NCBI GenBank assembly: GCA_018223415.1
Contig: JAGTTQ010000001.1
Location: forward strand, 1,895,865-1,959,864
Reading direction: 5' to 3'
From: Eubacteriaceae bacterium Marseille-Q4139
GTDB lineage: Bacteria > Bacillota > Clostridia > Lachnospirales > Lachnospiraceae
DNA: 64,000 nt
Shown: positions 51,974 to 62,268 of the stretch, piece after piece
Layout of the letters: each line of letters opens with the position of its first letter
Numbering within the stretch: position 1 is the first letter of the stretch
The notes under the pieces: generated by a model
What the model saw: only the letters and a program-made list of their open reading frames with translations
Told to the model about the DNA's origin: nothing
The model's database searches: none
Program-made: the position numbers and the translations under genes

Positions 51974-52684
51974 TTAAAAAATCACCGGCACCGGCCGGTC
52001 GATGGACATGGCGTCCTTTAAAACGGTGCAGTCGTAAGCCCAGACATGGACGCCGTTTTCCCTGGCACGAATGAGGGCATCGGCAAACTCCGGATGAGTC
52101 TCGCGGTTCGGCGAAAAAGCCTTAATCCCCTTCATCTGGAGGACAAAAAGCACGCAGGCGCCGTATCCCGACGCGGACGCCAGGGAAAGTTCGTTTAAAT
52201 GCTTGATGCCGCGTTCCGTCGGCGCGTCCGGGAACATGGCAGTCCCGTTTTTATCTAAGGTCACGCCCTTGACCTCCATAAACCATGTCTGGCCGCCGTA
52301 AGAAAAGGAAAGGTCGAACCTGGAATCCTGAAACCGTACCTCCCGGCGCACGTTTTCAGGAGCCGGGCAGAACGGGAGGCCGCAGCCTTTCGTCAGCCAT
52401 TCATACGCCGCCTGGTTCGGCGCCTGGGAGTCGATGTTGACCCAGGCCTCACCGTCGGGAGACGGCTTCGTGACGGCAATCAGGGAGTAAGCCGTTTTCC
52501 TGCCCATGGCGGCCGCATCCGGGTGAAACTGGACGGCGGCGCGGGTGCCGGGAAGAAGCAGCTCTTTCAGGCGGCCGGTATTTTTTACGTGGCAGACGAC
52601 TTCCCCCTGCTCTGTCCGCACATGGGCCAGGAAGCGGTTGGGGCGGGAGAGAAAAATGCCTGTGGTGACGTTGGGGTAGTGCAT
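51974..52684 (-). CDS. sfsA: SfsA-family protein (sugar fermentation stimulation)
   Basis: 236 residues. An OB-fold-like N-terminus (FLSRPNRFLAHVRTEQGEVVCHVKNTGRLKELLLPG) is followed by a nuclease-like core with DLSFSYGGQTWFMEVKGVTLDKNGTAMFPDAPTERG, where Asp and Glu-Val-Lys match a PD-(D/E)XK pattern. Length and both motifs are those of SfsA. Its biological role remains poorly defined; it is proposed to bind DNA. The gene stands alone between feoA and thrC. Confidence 0.94.
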   Translation of the reverse strand: MHYPNVTTGIFLSRPNRFLAHVRTEQGEVVCHVKNTGRLKELLLPGTRAAVQFHPDAAAMGRKTAYSLIAVTKPSPDGEAWVNIDSQAPNQAAYEWLTKGCGLPFCPAPENVRREVRFQDSRFDLSFSYGGQTWFMEVKGVTLDKNGTAMFPDAPTERGIKHLNELSLASASGYGACVLFVLQMKGIKAFSPNRETHPEFADALIRARENGVHVWAYDCTVLKDAMSIDRPVPVIF

Positions 52685-52767
52685 GGCAGGACCTCCGGGA
52701 ACATAAGATGGGAAAAGTATAGGACAGGAAATATAAAAATGTCAAGTATTCGGGAGTTTAAAACTTC

Positions 52768-52796
52768 TTGCGCCTGTCCATAAATTGTGCTACAAT
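52768..52796 (+). promoter_or_regulatory. Promoter for thrC
   Basis: TTGCGC and TACAAT are separated by exactly 17 bases, about 87 bases before the thrC start. The intervening leader has no recognisable riboswitch. Confidence 0.6.
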
Positions 52797-52882
52797 TCTG
52801 CAATAAAGTTTTTATTTTACAGGAAAGACGTGGACGCCCGCCCCCTCAAACGGCGGCATTTATAAAATGGAGGAACGGCAAT

Positions 52883-54388
52883 ATGGAGGAACTATTTTAC
52901 AGCAGTACCAGAGGCGGCGAAACAGGAGTCACCGCTTCGATGGCGATATTAAAGGGACTGGCCGGGGACGGCGGGCTTTTTATGCCGGAGAAGATCCCGG
53001 CGCTTCCCGTAAGCCTCAGAGAACTCGCAGGCATGACCTACCAGGAGACGGCTTACGCCGTCATGAAGGAATTCCTGACGGACTTTACTGAGACGGAGTT
53101 AAAAGACTGCATTGCACGCGCCTACGACGAAAAATTTGACACGGCAGAAATTGCGCCGGTCACGAAGGCAGAGGGGAACTATTATCTGGAGCTGTTCCAT
53201 GGAAAGACCATCGCTTTTAAGGACATGGCCCTCTCCATCCTGCCGCACCTCATGACAGCCGCGGCCAGAAAGAACGGCGAGGACAAAGAAATCCTCATTC
53301 TGACGGCCACCTCCGGCGACACGGGAAAGGCGGCCATGGCCGGCTTCGCAGACGTTCCGGGAACGAAAATCATGGTTTTTTACCCGAAGGACGGAGTGAG
53401 CCGAATCCAGGAGCTCCAGATGCTGACCCAGGAGGGCGAAAACACCGCGGTCGTCGGGCTTTACGGCAACTTCGACGATGCCCAGACAGGCGTCAAGCAG
53501 ATTTTTGAGGACAAGACGTTTGAAAAAGAGCTGGCAGACATGGGAATCCGGCTTTCCTCGGCCAACTCCATCAACATCGGCCGCCTGGTTCCCCAGATCG
53601 TCTACTATGTCTATGCCTACGGCCGCCTTTTAAAAGAAGGCGAGATCGAAGAGGGCGAGGAAATCAACGTATCCGTCCCCACCGGAAACTTCGGGAATAT
53701 CCTGGCAGCATATTTTGCAAAGCAGATGGGAATCCCTTACGGAACGCTCATCTGTGCTTCCAACGACAACAAAGTCCTCTATGACTTTTTCACGAGCGGG
53801 ACATATGATAAGAACCGCGAATTTTTCCTCACCACGTCACCGTCCATGGACATCCTGGTTTCCAGCAACTTAGAGCGCCTGCTGTATTTAAGCTGCGGCC
53901 GCGACGCCAAAAAGACAAAGGCTCTGATGGAGTCGTTAAAAGAGACGGGACGTTACGAAATCACGCCGGATATGCGGGAATTCATGGGCGATTTTGCGGC
54001 CGGCTTCGCAGACATGGACGAGTGCGCTGAGGAAATCCGCTGGGTATATGAAGATGCGGGATACGTGCTCGATCCCCACACGGCGGTGGCTGCGGCTGTG
54101 ACGGAAAAATATGAAAGCAGGACAGGCGATTACAGAAAAACGGTCATTGTTTCTACGGCCAGCCCATATAAATTTGCTGAGACCGTCGTAAAAGCCATCG
54201 GCGGGGAAAAGGACGGCTGTGAAGGCTTTGCGGCTGTCGACGCCCTCCATGAGCTTACCGGGCTTGCGGTTCCGAAGGCTGTGGAAGAGCTCCGCCGCGC
54301 CCCGGTCCGCCATACGAAGACCTGCCGGCCGGAAGAAATGACGGAAACTGTGAAATTTGCTTTTCAAACGGGAAAAAATGAGATATAA
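52883..54388 (+). CDS. thrC: Threonine synthase
   Basis: Start chosen at 52883 (MEELFYSSTRGG) behind ATGGAGGA; 501 residues, the length of the long-type threonine synthases. STRGGETGVTASMAILKGLAGDGGLFMPE is the N-terminal domain. The PLP lysine lies in FHGKTIAFKDMALSILPHL (about 117), ATSGDTGKAAM binds phosphate, and SVPTGNFGNILAAYFAKQMG follows. It converts O-phosphohomoserine to threonine. Confidence 0.96.
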   Translation: MEELFYSSTRGGETGVTASMAILKGLAGDGGLFMPEKIPALPVSLRELAGMTYQETAYAVMKEFLTDFTETELKDCIARAYDEKFDTAEIAPVTKAEGNYYLELFHGKTIAFKDMALSILPHLMTAAARKNGEDKEILILTATSGDTGKAAMAGFADVPGTKIMVFYPKDGVSRIQELQMLTQEGENTAVVGLYGNFDDAQTGVKQIFEDKTFEKELADMGIRLSSANSINIGRLVPQIVYYVYAYGRLLKEGEIEEGEEINVSVPTGNFGNILAAYFAKQMGIPYGTLICASNDNKVLYDFFTSGTYDKNREFFLTTSPSMDILVSSNLERLLYLSCGRDAKKTKALMESLKETGRYEITPDMREFMGDFAAGFADMDECAEEIRWVYEDAGYVLDPHTAVAAAVTEKYESRTGDYRKTVIVSTASPYKFAETVVKAIGGEKDGCEGFAAVDALHELTGLAVPKAVEELRRAPVRHTKTCRPEEMTETVKFAFQTGKNEI

Positions 54389-54389
54389 T
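54361..54389 (+). promoter_or_regulatory. Candidate promoter for the aldolase gene
   Basis: A perfect TATAAT at 54384-54389 overlaps the thrC stop and is preceded 17 bases upstream by a weak -35 TTTTCA. Confidence 0.5.
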
Positions 54390-54466
54390 AACCCTAAGTT
54401 TATTCACAGGGCAGGCCGAAAGGCAGACGCGCACTGTAAAAATAAGATGCAATGGAGGTTCGGAAC

Positions 54467-55330
54467 ATGTTAGTAACAGCGAAAGAAATGCTTGAAAAAG
54501 CAAGAGACGGCAAATACGCAGTCGGCCATTTCAACATCAACAACCTGGAGTGGACGAAGGCCATCCTTCAGACTGCGGAAGAGTTAAGATCCCCGGTGAT
54601 TCTCGGAGTATCCGAAGGCGCCGGAAAGTACATGGCCGGCTATAAGACGGTCGTTGGAATGGTAAACGGAATGCTGGAAGAGCTTAAAATTACAGTTCCG
54701 GTTGCCCTTCATCTGGATCACGGCAGCTACGAAGGCTGCTTAAAATGTATCGAGGCCGGATTCTCTTCCATCATGTTCGACGGCTCCCACTATCCGATTG
54801 AGGAGAACGTGGAGAAGACGAAAGAGCTTGTACGGATCTGCCGCGAGAAGGGAATGTCCCTGGAGGCAGAAGTCGGCGCCATCGGCGGCGAGGAAGACGG
54901 CGTTGTTGGCATGGGCGAATGTGCTGACCCCAACGAATGCAAGATGATTGCTGACCTGGGCGTAGACATGCTGGCTGCCGGTATCGGCAACATTCACGGA
55001 AAATACCCGGCAAACTGGAAAGGACTCAGCTTCGAGACCCTGGCTGCCGTAAAAGAAAAAGTAGGCGACATGCCGCTTGTACTCCACGGCGGCACCGGTA
55101 TCCCGGAAGACATGATTAAGAAGGCAATCTCTCTCGGCGTCGCTAAAATCAACGTAAACACCGAGTGCCAGCTCTCCTTCGCAGAGGCTACGAGAAAGTA
55201 CATCGAAGCCGGCAAAGACCTTGAGGGCAAGGGCTTCGACCCGAGAAAACTTCTGGCTCCGGGCGCAGAGGCTATTAAGGAGACTGTAAAAGCAAAAATG
55301 GAGCTGTTCGGCTCCGTCGGAAAAGCCTGA
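54467..55330 (+). CDS. fba: Class II fructose-bisphosphate aldolase
   Basis: Start chosen at 54467 (MLVTAKEML) behind TGGAGG; 287 residues. VGHFNINNLEW, the zinc and substrate region LHLDHGSYEGCLKCIEAGFSSIMFDGSHYP, EAEVGAIGGEEDG, IGNIHGKYP and LHGGTGIPEDMIKKAISLGVAKINVNTE are hallmarks of the class II aldolases. Glycolytic fructose-1,6-bisphosphate cleavage is the likely role; tagatose-bisphosphate aldolases of the same family cannot be excluded by eye. Confidence 0.93.
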   Translation: MLVTAKEMLEKARDGKYAVGHFNINNLEWTKAILQTAEELRSPVILGVSEGAGKYMAGYKTVVGMVNGMLEELKITVPVALHLDHGSYEGCLKCIEAGFSSIMFDGSHYPIEENVEKTKELVRICREKGMSLEAEVGAIGGEEDGVVGMGECADPNECKMIADLGVDMLAAGIGNIHGKYPANWKGLSFETLAAVKEKVGDMPLVLHGGTGIPEDMIKKAISLGVAKINVNTECQLSFAEATRKYIEAGKDLEGKGFDPRKLLAPGAEAIKETVKAKMELFGSVGKA

Positions 55331-55350
55331 TAAAGGCTTTGAAACAGAGA

Positions 55351-55382
55351 AAAAGCGTTCTTCCACAGGAAGGACGCTTTTC
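55351..55382 (+). terminator. Intrinsic terminator after the aldolase gene
   Basis: AAAAGCGTTCTTCC pairs with GGAAGGACGCTTTT (one wobble) around a 4-base loop, ending in TTTT. Confidence 0.75.
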
Positions 55383-55454
55383 AGATAATGGGGCGGCAAA
55401 GAATGCCATGTACGGGGGAAAACGTACATAGAAAAAGTCAGGAGGACAAAACGT

Positions 55455-57572
<2,118 letters not shown>

Positions 57573-57593
57573 AAAATAGAACAGAAACACGAA

Positions 57594-57641
57594 GTGCCGG
57601 TCCCGGCGGAGAGATAATTCCGCGGGGCCGGCACATTTTTT
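57594..57641 (+). terminator. Intrinsic terminator after glnN
   Basis: GTGCCGG (57594-57600) pairs with CCGGCAC (57628-57634) with an extended GC interior, followed by six T residues. Confidence 0.82.
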
Positions 57642-57659
57642 ATAGCTGATTTCTCTGTC

Positions 57660-59864
57660 TTACTTCGGCCCTCCCGTCTGGAACTCCCGGAGCCCATCGG
57701 AGGTATTGTAGGAGACATCCGGCGAGGAGCTTGTGCCGGAGTTATAGGAAGAACCCGGGGAGTTGGCATAACCGGAGTTATAAGAGGAGCCCGGGGTGTT
57801 GGCATAACCGGAGTTATAGGAGGAACCAGGAGTATTCGTATAGCCGGAGTTGTAGGAAGAACCCGGCGTGCCTGTATTTCCGGAGTTTCCAGGCGAGCTG
57901 ATATAGCCGGAATTGTTGCCGGTGCTGCTTCCCGGCGTTGTCGAACTGCCCGGAACTGTCACATTGTTTCCGGAGGACGATGAACTGCCCGGAACCGTCA
58001 CATTGTTTCCAGGAGACGACGAATTTCCAGGCGTTGTCACATTGCTCCCGCCCGGTGTCGTCACGCCGCCGTTTGTCACGGAAGAATTCCCCGTGACCGT
58101 CCCGGTGGTACCCGGCGTCGAGGTGCCCGGAGTCGTCACGTTCGTCACGGAATTTCCGGACGAGTTCCCTGTCGGGGAAGAATATACGCTTCCGGCCGAG
58201 CCGCCGTCGATGGCGGACGCCTCATTCTGGCAGACACCGTCCGCGTTGAAGGTATAATTGACGTTGTTGATCACAAGGGAGCCGTTGGCAGCCATGCGTC
58301 CCGTGGACGGGTCAAGGTAGTAATACTTCCCGCCGTCGTTCAGCCAGCCGATAATCATATGGCCCGACGTATTGAAATAGTACCAGTAGCCGTCAATCTG
58401 CTTCCAGCCCACGGCCATCTTGCCGGAGGACGTGTCCATGTAATACTTGTTGGTGCCGTCGCTCTGCCAGCCCGTTACCATCTTACCGTCGGTGTGCAGG
58501 TAATAGTACCGTCCGTCCACCTGAATCCAGCCCGTCACCATCTTTCCTGCATCATCAAAATAGTACCAGCTTCCGTCGATCTGCTGCCACTTCGTTCCCA
58601 TGGCGCCGCTGGAATCAAAGTAATACTGAACGCCGTCGATGACCTGCCATCCCGTCACCATGGTTCCGTCGGTCTTTAAGAAATACCGCTTGCCGTCAAT
58701 GTCAGCCCAGCCGCGCACGAGCGTTCCGTCCGTGTTGAAATAATAGTAGGCGTTGTCCATGTACCGCCATCCCGTCGCCATGGCGCCGTCGCTCTTCAGA
58801 TAATAATAGGTATCGCCGATTCTGAGCCACCCGGTTACCATGGCGCCGTCCAGCAGATAGTACCATTTGCCGTCCACCTGCACCCATTCGTTTGCCATGC
58901 GGCCGTCGGAATTCATGTAATACCACTTGCCGTCCACCTGGATCCATCCGGTCTGCATCTGGCCTGTCTTCGGCAGCAGATAGTAGTAGCTGTTGTCGAG
59001 CAGCAGCCAGCCCTTGTACTGTGTGCCGTCCTGGTTCATGTAGTACCAGCTCTGGCCGTCATTGACCCACCCGGTCTGCATTACATAGTTCTTATAATAA
59101 TACCAGTTCCCGTCAATCAGCCGCCAGCGGTCAGCCGGCAGTTTGTCGGAAAAGTTTTTCAGGGCAAAATTGATGTCCACATCGCCGGAGATTCCATTGA
59201 TGCTGCCCTTGTTGGTAGCCTGCCACATGGCGGCGCCGGAATAGCTCGGCCTTTCATTGTACCTTGCCACCCACACATCGTAATGTACCTTCGTCATGTC
59301 GATTTTGCTCGTCAGCCAGTATTCGTTGGTGTAAACCATCGGATAATAGCCGGCATTTTCGATCTTCGCGCAGAAGGCGTTGATGACGTCTGCAAGCTGT
59401 GCGGGCGTCAGGCCGCTCATCTCCGTGGACTCCACATCCATGACGACCGGATAGGAGATCGGATAATTTTTAATCAGGTTCAGCACAAAGTTTGCTTCCT
59501 GTTCCGCCGCCGCTGTCGTCGTGGCGTAGGAATATATGTAGGCGCCCACCTTGAGGCCTGCATTGTAAGCGCCCTGGGCGTTTACATGGAAGTATGGATC
59601 GACAGCATTGTCGTACCTTGTCCCGAGCATGACGAACTGGACGTCGTCGCGCGCCACTGCGTTCCAGTCGATAGTCTGTTTCCAGTGGGACACATCAATC
59701 CCCCTCGCCACGATCCCGGTCAGGACAGAGCCGTCGCTGCTCTCATATCCGCCGGAAGCCGTCTTCTCCCATGCGGCAGCCGGGGACTGCATCACCGGGC
59801 CCAATGCGGTGAAAGCGAGAGACAGGCTCAGGAAAGCAGCCGCGAACCGTTTCCTATGTACCAT
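57660..59864 (-). CDS. Secreted GH25 lysozyme with choline-binding repeats
   Basis: 734 residues behind AAGGGGGA. The signal peptide spans about 1-32. The GH25 muramidase domain (about 50-235) has GIDVSHWKQTIDWNAV, YIYSYATT and VVMDVEST with the catalytic Asp-x-Glu. About fourteen choline-binding-type repeats follow (about 240-560), each with the aromatic pattern GWxxxDGxWYYxxxDG. The last ~170 residues are Ser/Thr/Gly/Pro-rich, with near-exact 12-residue repeats of PGSSYNSGYANT. It is expected to cleave peptidoglycan while held on phosphocholine-decorated wall polymers. The Lic-type enzyme that could make that decoration is the next gene upstream. An extended -10 TGTTATACT on the - strand (59919-59927) lies 55 bases ahead. 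Confidence 0.93.
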   Translation of the reverse strand: MVHRKRFAAAFLSLSLAFTALGPVMQSPAAAWEKTASGGYESSDGSVLTGIVARGIDVSHWKQTIDWNAVARDDVQFVMLGTRYDNAVDPYFHVNAQGAYNAGLKVGAYIYSYATTTAAAEQEANFVLNLIKNYPISYPVVMDVESTEMSGLTPAQLADVINAFCAKIENAGYYPMVYTNEYWLTSKIDMTKVHYDVWVARYNERPSYSGAAMWQATNKGSINGISGDVDINFALKNFSDKLPADRWRLIDGNWYYYKNYVMQTGWVNDGQSWYYMNQDGTQYKGWLLLDNSYYYLLPKTGQMQTGWIQVDGKWYYMNSDGRMANEWVQVDGKWYYLLDGAMVTGWLRIGDTYYYLKSDGAMATGWRYMDNAYYYFNTDGTLVRGWADIDGKRYFLKTDGTMVTGWQVIDGVQYYFDSSGAMGTKWQQIDGSWYYFDDAGKMVTGWIQVDGRYYYLHTDGKMVTGWQSDGTNKYYMDTSSGKMAVGWKQIDGYWYYFNTSGHMIIGWLNDGGKYYYLDPSTGRMAANGSLVINNVNYTFNADGVCQNEASAIDGGSAGSVYSSPTGNSSGNSVTNVTTPGTSTPGTTGTVTGNSSVTNGGVTTPGGSNVTTPGNSSSPGNNVTVPGSSSSSGNNVTVPGSSTTPGSSTGNNSGYISSPGNSGNTGTPGSSYNSGYTNTPGSSYNSGYANTPGSSYNSGYANSPGSSYNSGTSSSPDVSYNTSDGLREFQTGGPK
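57725..57875 (-). repeat. 36-bp tandem repeats in the lysozyme tail
   Basis: Four to five near-identical units encoding PGSSYNSGYANT-type peptide lie near the 3' end of the gene. The units differ at a few bases, mostly in codon 11-12. The tract is a likely site of length variation between strains. Confidence 0.8.
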
Positions 59865-59980
59865 AAAAATCCCCCTTTTCCTTCGTTCCTGAATTTGCCA
59901 TAAAGGCTCGTTTTTTCCAGTATAACATAAAATTTGACAATAGTCCTGACAAAATTATTACAATTATGCAGAAATGCGGA

Positions 59981-61831
59981 TTAAATCTCCGTTTCCAGCG
60001 GGGATTTCCCAGAATTCTCCATTTCCCGGATTTTTTTGTAGTAAGTTTTCGCATACCGGTACATCCGGATCGTGTAGTCGCCGAATTCCTCGCCGACGCT
60101 GCTCTTATAAATGGCCCAGAGTGCCCAGAGGAAGCCGCCGAGCGCCATATAAGCCCAGAAGACTTTCCGCTCTTCCGTCTGAGCCTCCCGCCCAAGATAA
60201 ATATGAAGCAGCGTATCAGCTTCCGCTTCATTATAATAAGAATAAATGGCGCACATGCTGACGTCGATCAGCGGATCGCACATGCCGGCATACTCCCAGT
60301 CGATGAGCCGCAAGCTCCCGTCGGGGAGAAAGAGGAAGTTGTCGCAGACGCTGTCAATGTGGGAGAGCACCTTCGGGCGGTTTAACCGGTCCAGCAGGTT
60401 CAAAAGCTCCTCGGCATGGCTGCGGATCTCCGGGTAATCCTCGAAAAGCTCCCGCTCATAGCCGGCACACAGGGATTCATAAAAGCCGATCCGCTCCCGG
60501 ATGTCAAACGTGTGGCCGACGCGGATATAAGAGCCATGGAGTTTTCGGAGAAGCTCCATGCACCGGGACACTTCGTCCCAGTTTTTCGGATCAGCCACAT
60601 GCGCCCCCTCATAGTATTCGGAAATTTTGTAGCCGGACTCCCCGTCCATGTAAAGCACCCGGTCGGTGATGCCGAGCCCCTGAACCGTGTCATAGACATT
60701 TTTTTCCTGTTTGCGGTTTATGAGAAGCCCCGTTCCCGGGCCAGGGATCCGGCAAATGTAGTGATTCCCATGAACCTTAAACAGGAACGATTTGTTTGTC
60801 ATGCCCGTCTTTAAGCAGCTAATCTCCCGGATTTCTGACTCCGGGACAGCGAGGACGCGGGAAATAAGTTCCATGGCCTCGTTGTTGGAATGGTCGCGGT
60901 AGCGGCTGTCGAAGCCGCGGAGTTCCTCCAGATTCTCAAATTCGTAGACCTGGCCGTCCGGCTGCATGTTCCCGTCCATCTCCGGCGCAGGAAAATCCGG
61001 GCGCCCGGGGAGATGTTCATGAACCGTGCCGTTGATGAGGTCAAGGAGAACCTGCTCCCAGTACATCTGCTCCGTACCGGGGGTATGGTAGTACGCCTCG
61101 AGGGCAGGGAAAAAGAGGTCGGAGAATTCTCTGGAAAAATAAGCCGGCCCGTACATGACCCAGGAATCGGCGCCGCCGACCTGTACTCGCGTGATGCGTC
61201 CTTTCTTATTAAAATCCATGCACCACTCCGATGTTTTGCCTTCCATATAAACAGAAGAGTACCATGCGCCGCACTCATAGGCGTGGTACATGTTCTCGCG
61301 GAGCCAGTTGTCAGAGGAGAGAAGGTAGACGTTCCTGCCTTTAAAACAGTCCCTGGCATGGTAGACGGTGGAGATGGTATTCTTGCTGCTGTATTCCGGA
61401 TTATAAAGGAGCTTTACCTGGTATTTGTCGATGAGATATTCAAATTTCTCCTTCAGGTAGCCGACAGCGATGGTAATGTCGGTAATGCCGGCTTCGTGGA
61501 GCTGGCGGATCTGCCGCTCAATCATCCTCTCGCCGAAGACCTCGAGAAGCCCCTTGGGCGTTTCAAAGGTAAGCGGCACAAAGCGTGAGCCGAAGCCGGC
61601 CGCGAGAATGACGGCTCCGTCCACCCGGCAGGAGTCTAAGAGTTTCTGTCCTTTCTTTAATAAAGTATAAGTTCCCTGAGAAGCGTCAAAGGAGATCAGC
61701 TCCTTCTCCTGGCATTCCCGGACGAGATGGTTGCAGGTGCCGAGAGAAAGCTTCATGGCGGCCGCCAGCTCCCTCTGGGTCAGAGAATGGTTCTCATAAA
61801 TGTTTCTGCATAATAATTTATAGCGATCCAT
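59981..61831 (-). CDS. Winged-helix / LicC-like cytidylyltransferase / LicA-like choline kinase fusion
   Basis: 616 residues. An N-terminal winged helix (about 1-65) has SLTQRELAAAMKLSLGTCNHLVRECQEKELI. A nucleotidyltransferase domain (about 72-300) has AVILAAGFGSRFVPLTFETPKGLLEVFGE and LLSSDNWL, as in LicC-type CTP:phosphocholine cytidylyltransferases. A choline-kinase-like phosphotransferase domain (about 320-600) has the Brenner motif VLSHIDSVCDNFLFL and LIDWEYAGMCDPLIDVSM. In pneumococcus LicA and LicC are separate proteins that activate choline for teichoic-acid decoration; here both catalytic steps plus a DNA-binding-like domain lie on one chain. Flanking genes encode choline-binding-repeat proteins, so phosphocholine transfer to the wall is the likely use. 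Confidence 0.9.
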   Translation of the reverse strand: MDRYKLLCRNIYENHSLTQRELAAAMKLSLGTCNHLVRECQEKELISFDASQGTYTLLKKGQKLLDSCRVDGAVILAAGFGSRFVPLTFETPKGLLEVFGERMIERQIRQLHEAGITDITIAVGYLKEKFEYLIDKYQVKLLYNPEYSSKNTISTVYHARDCFKGRNVYLLSSDNWLRENMYHAYECGAWYSSVYMEGKTSEWCMDFNKKGRITRVQVGGADSWVMYGPAYFSREFSDLFFPALEAYYHTPGTEQMYWEQVLLDLINGTVHEHLPGRPDFPAPEMDGNMQPDGQVYEFENLEELRGFDSRYRDHSNNEAMELISRVLAVPESEIREISCLKTGMTNKSFLFKVHGNHYICRIPGPGTGLLINRKQEKNVYDTVQGLGITDRVLYMDGESGYKISEYYEGAHVADPKNWDEVSRCMELLRKLHGSYIRVGHTFDIRERIGFYESLCAGYERELFEDYPEIRSHAEELLNLLDRLNRPKVLSHIDSVCDNFLFLPDGSLRLIDWEYAGMCDPLIDVSMCAIYSYYNEAEADTLLHIYLGREAQTEERKVFWAYMALGGFLWALWAIYKSSVGEEFGDYTIRMYRYAKTYYKKIREMENSGKSPLETEI

Positions 61832-62268
61832 GGTTATGGCCTCCCGTAAACATTTTTTCCGTTCCGCCCTTTGAATCCGGCCGAAAAACCGCAGAAAGAG
61901 CGTTCAAAAAGAGTAAAAACAAAAAAGATATGAACATTATAACATAAAAAACTGGGAAAACAAGGGGCAGAAAACACGATTGTATGCGGATTTGTACAAT
62001 TCTGACGTAATTCTGAAGAAATGTAAAGATTATGTAAGAAAATGAACAGAGAAAAGTTATGGAATTTCTTAAGAATATGTATTATAATGCATTTGTATCC
62101 GAGGTACAGGAACCGAGGTAAGGGAAAGCTAGAAATAGCCTCAAACAGCAAAATCATCAAAATTTGCAAAAAACTATTGATAATTTCTCTTATACGAAGT
62201 ATAATGACCTCGTAATGCAATTAGGAATTTCAAAGAATTTCAAAAAGAAAAAGGAGAGTGCATTAACT
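61832..62268. other. Divergent intergenic region with a structured leader
   Basis: This 437-base, AT-rich stretch separates the LicC/LicA fusion from the choline-binding-type protein. A TATAAT at 62083-62088 (no good -35) would start an RNA with a ~170-base leader. That leader carries GAGG...CCTC pairing around a GCTA-GAAA-TAGC hairpin at 62128-62139. I match it to no known riboswitch. Nothing else is recognisable. Confidence 0.4.

Noticed and set aside
62126..62142. AGCTAGAAATAGC, the same string as the synthetic hairpin of engineered CRISPR guide scaffolds
   Set aside because: Only the hairpin core matches, a short GAAA tetraloop stem that can arise by chance. The surrounding guide-scaffold sequence is absent, and no cas gene or repeat array is present.
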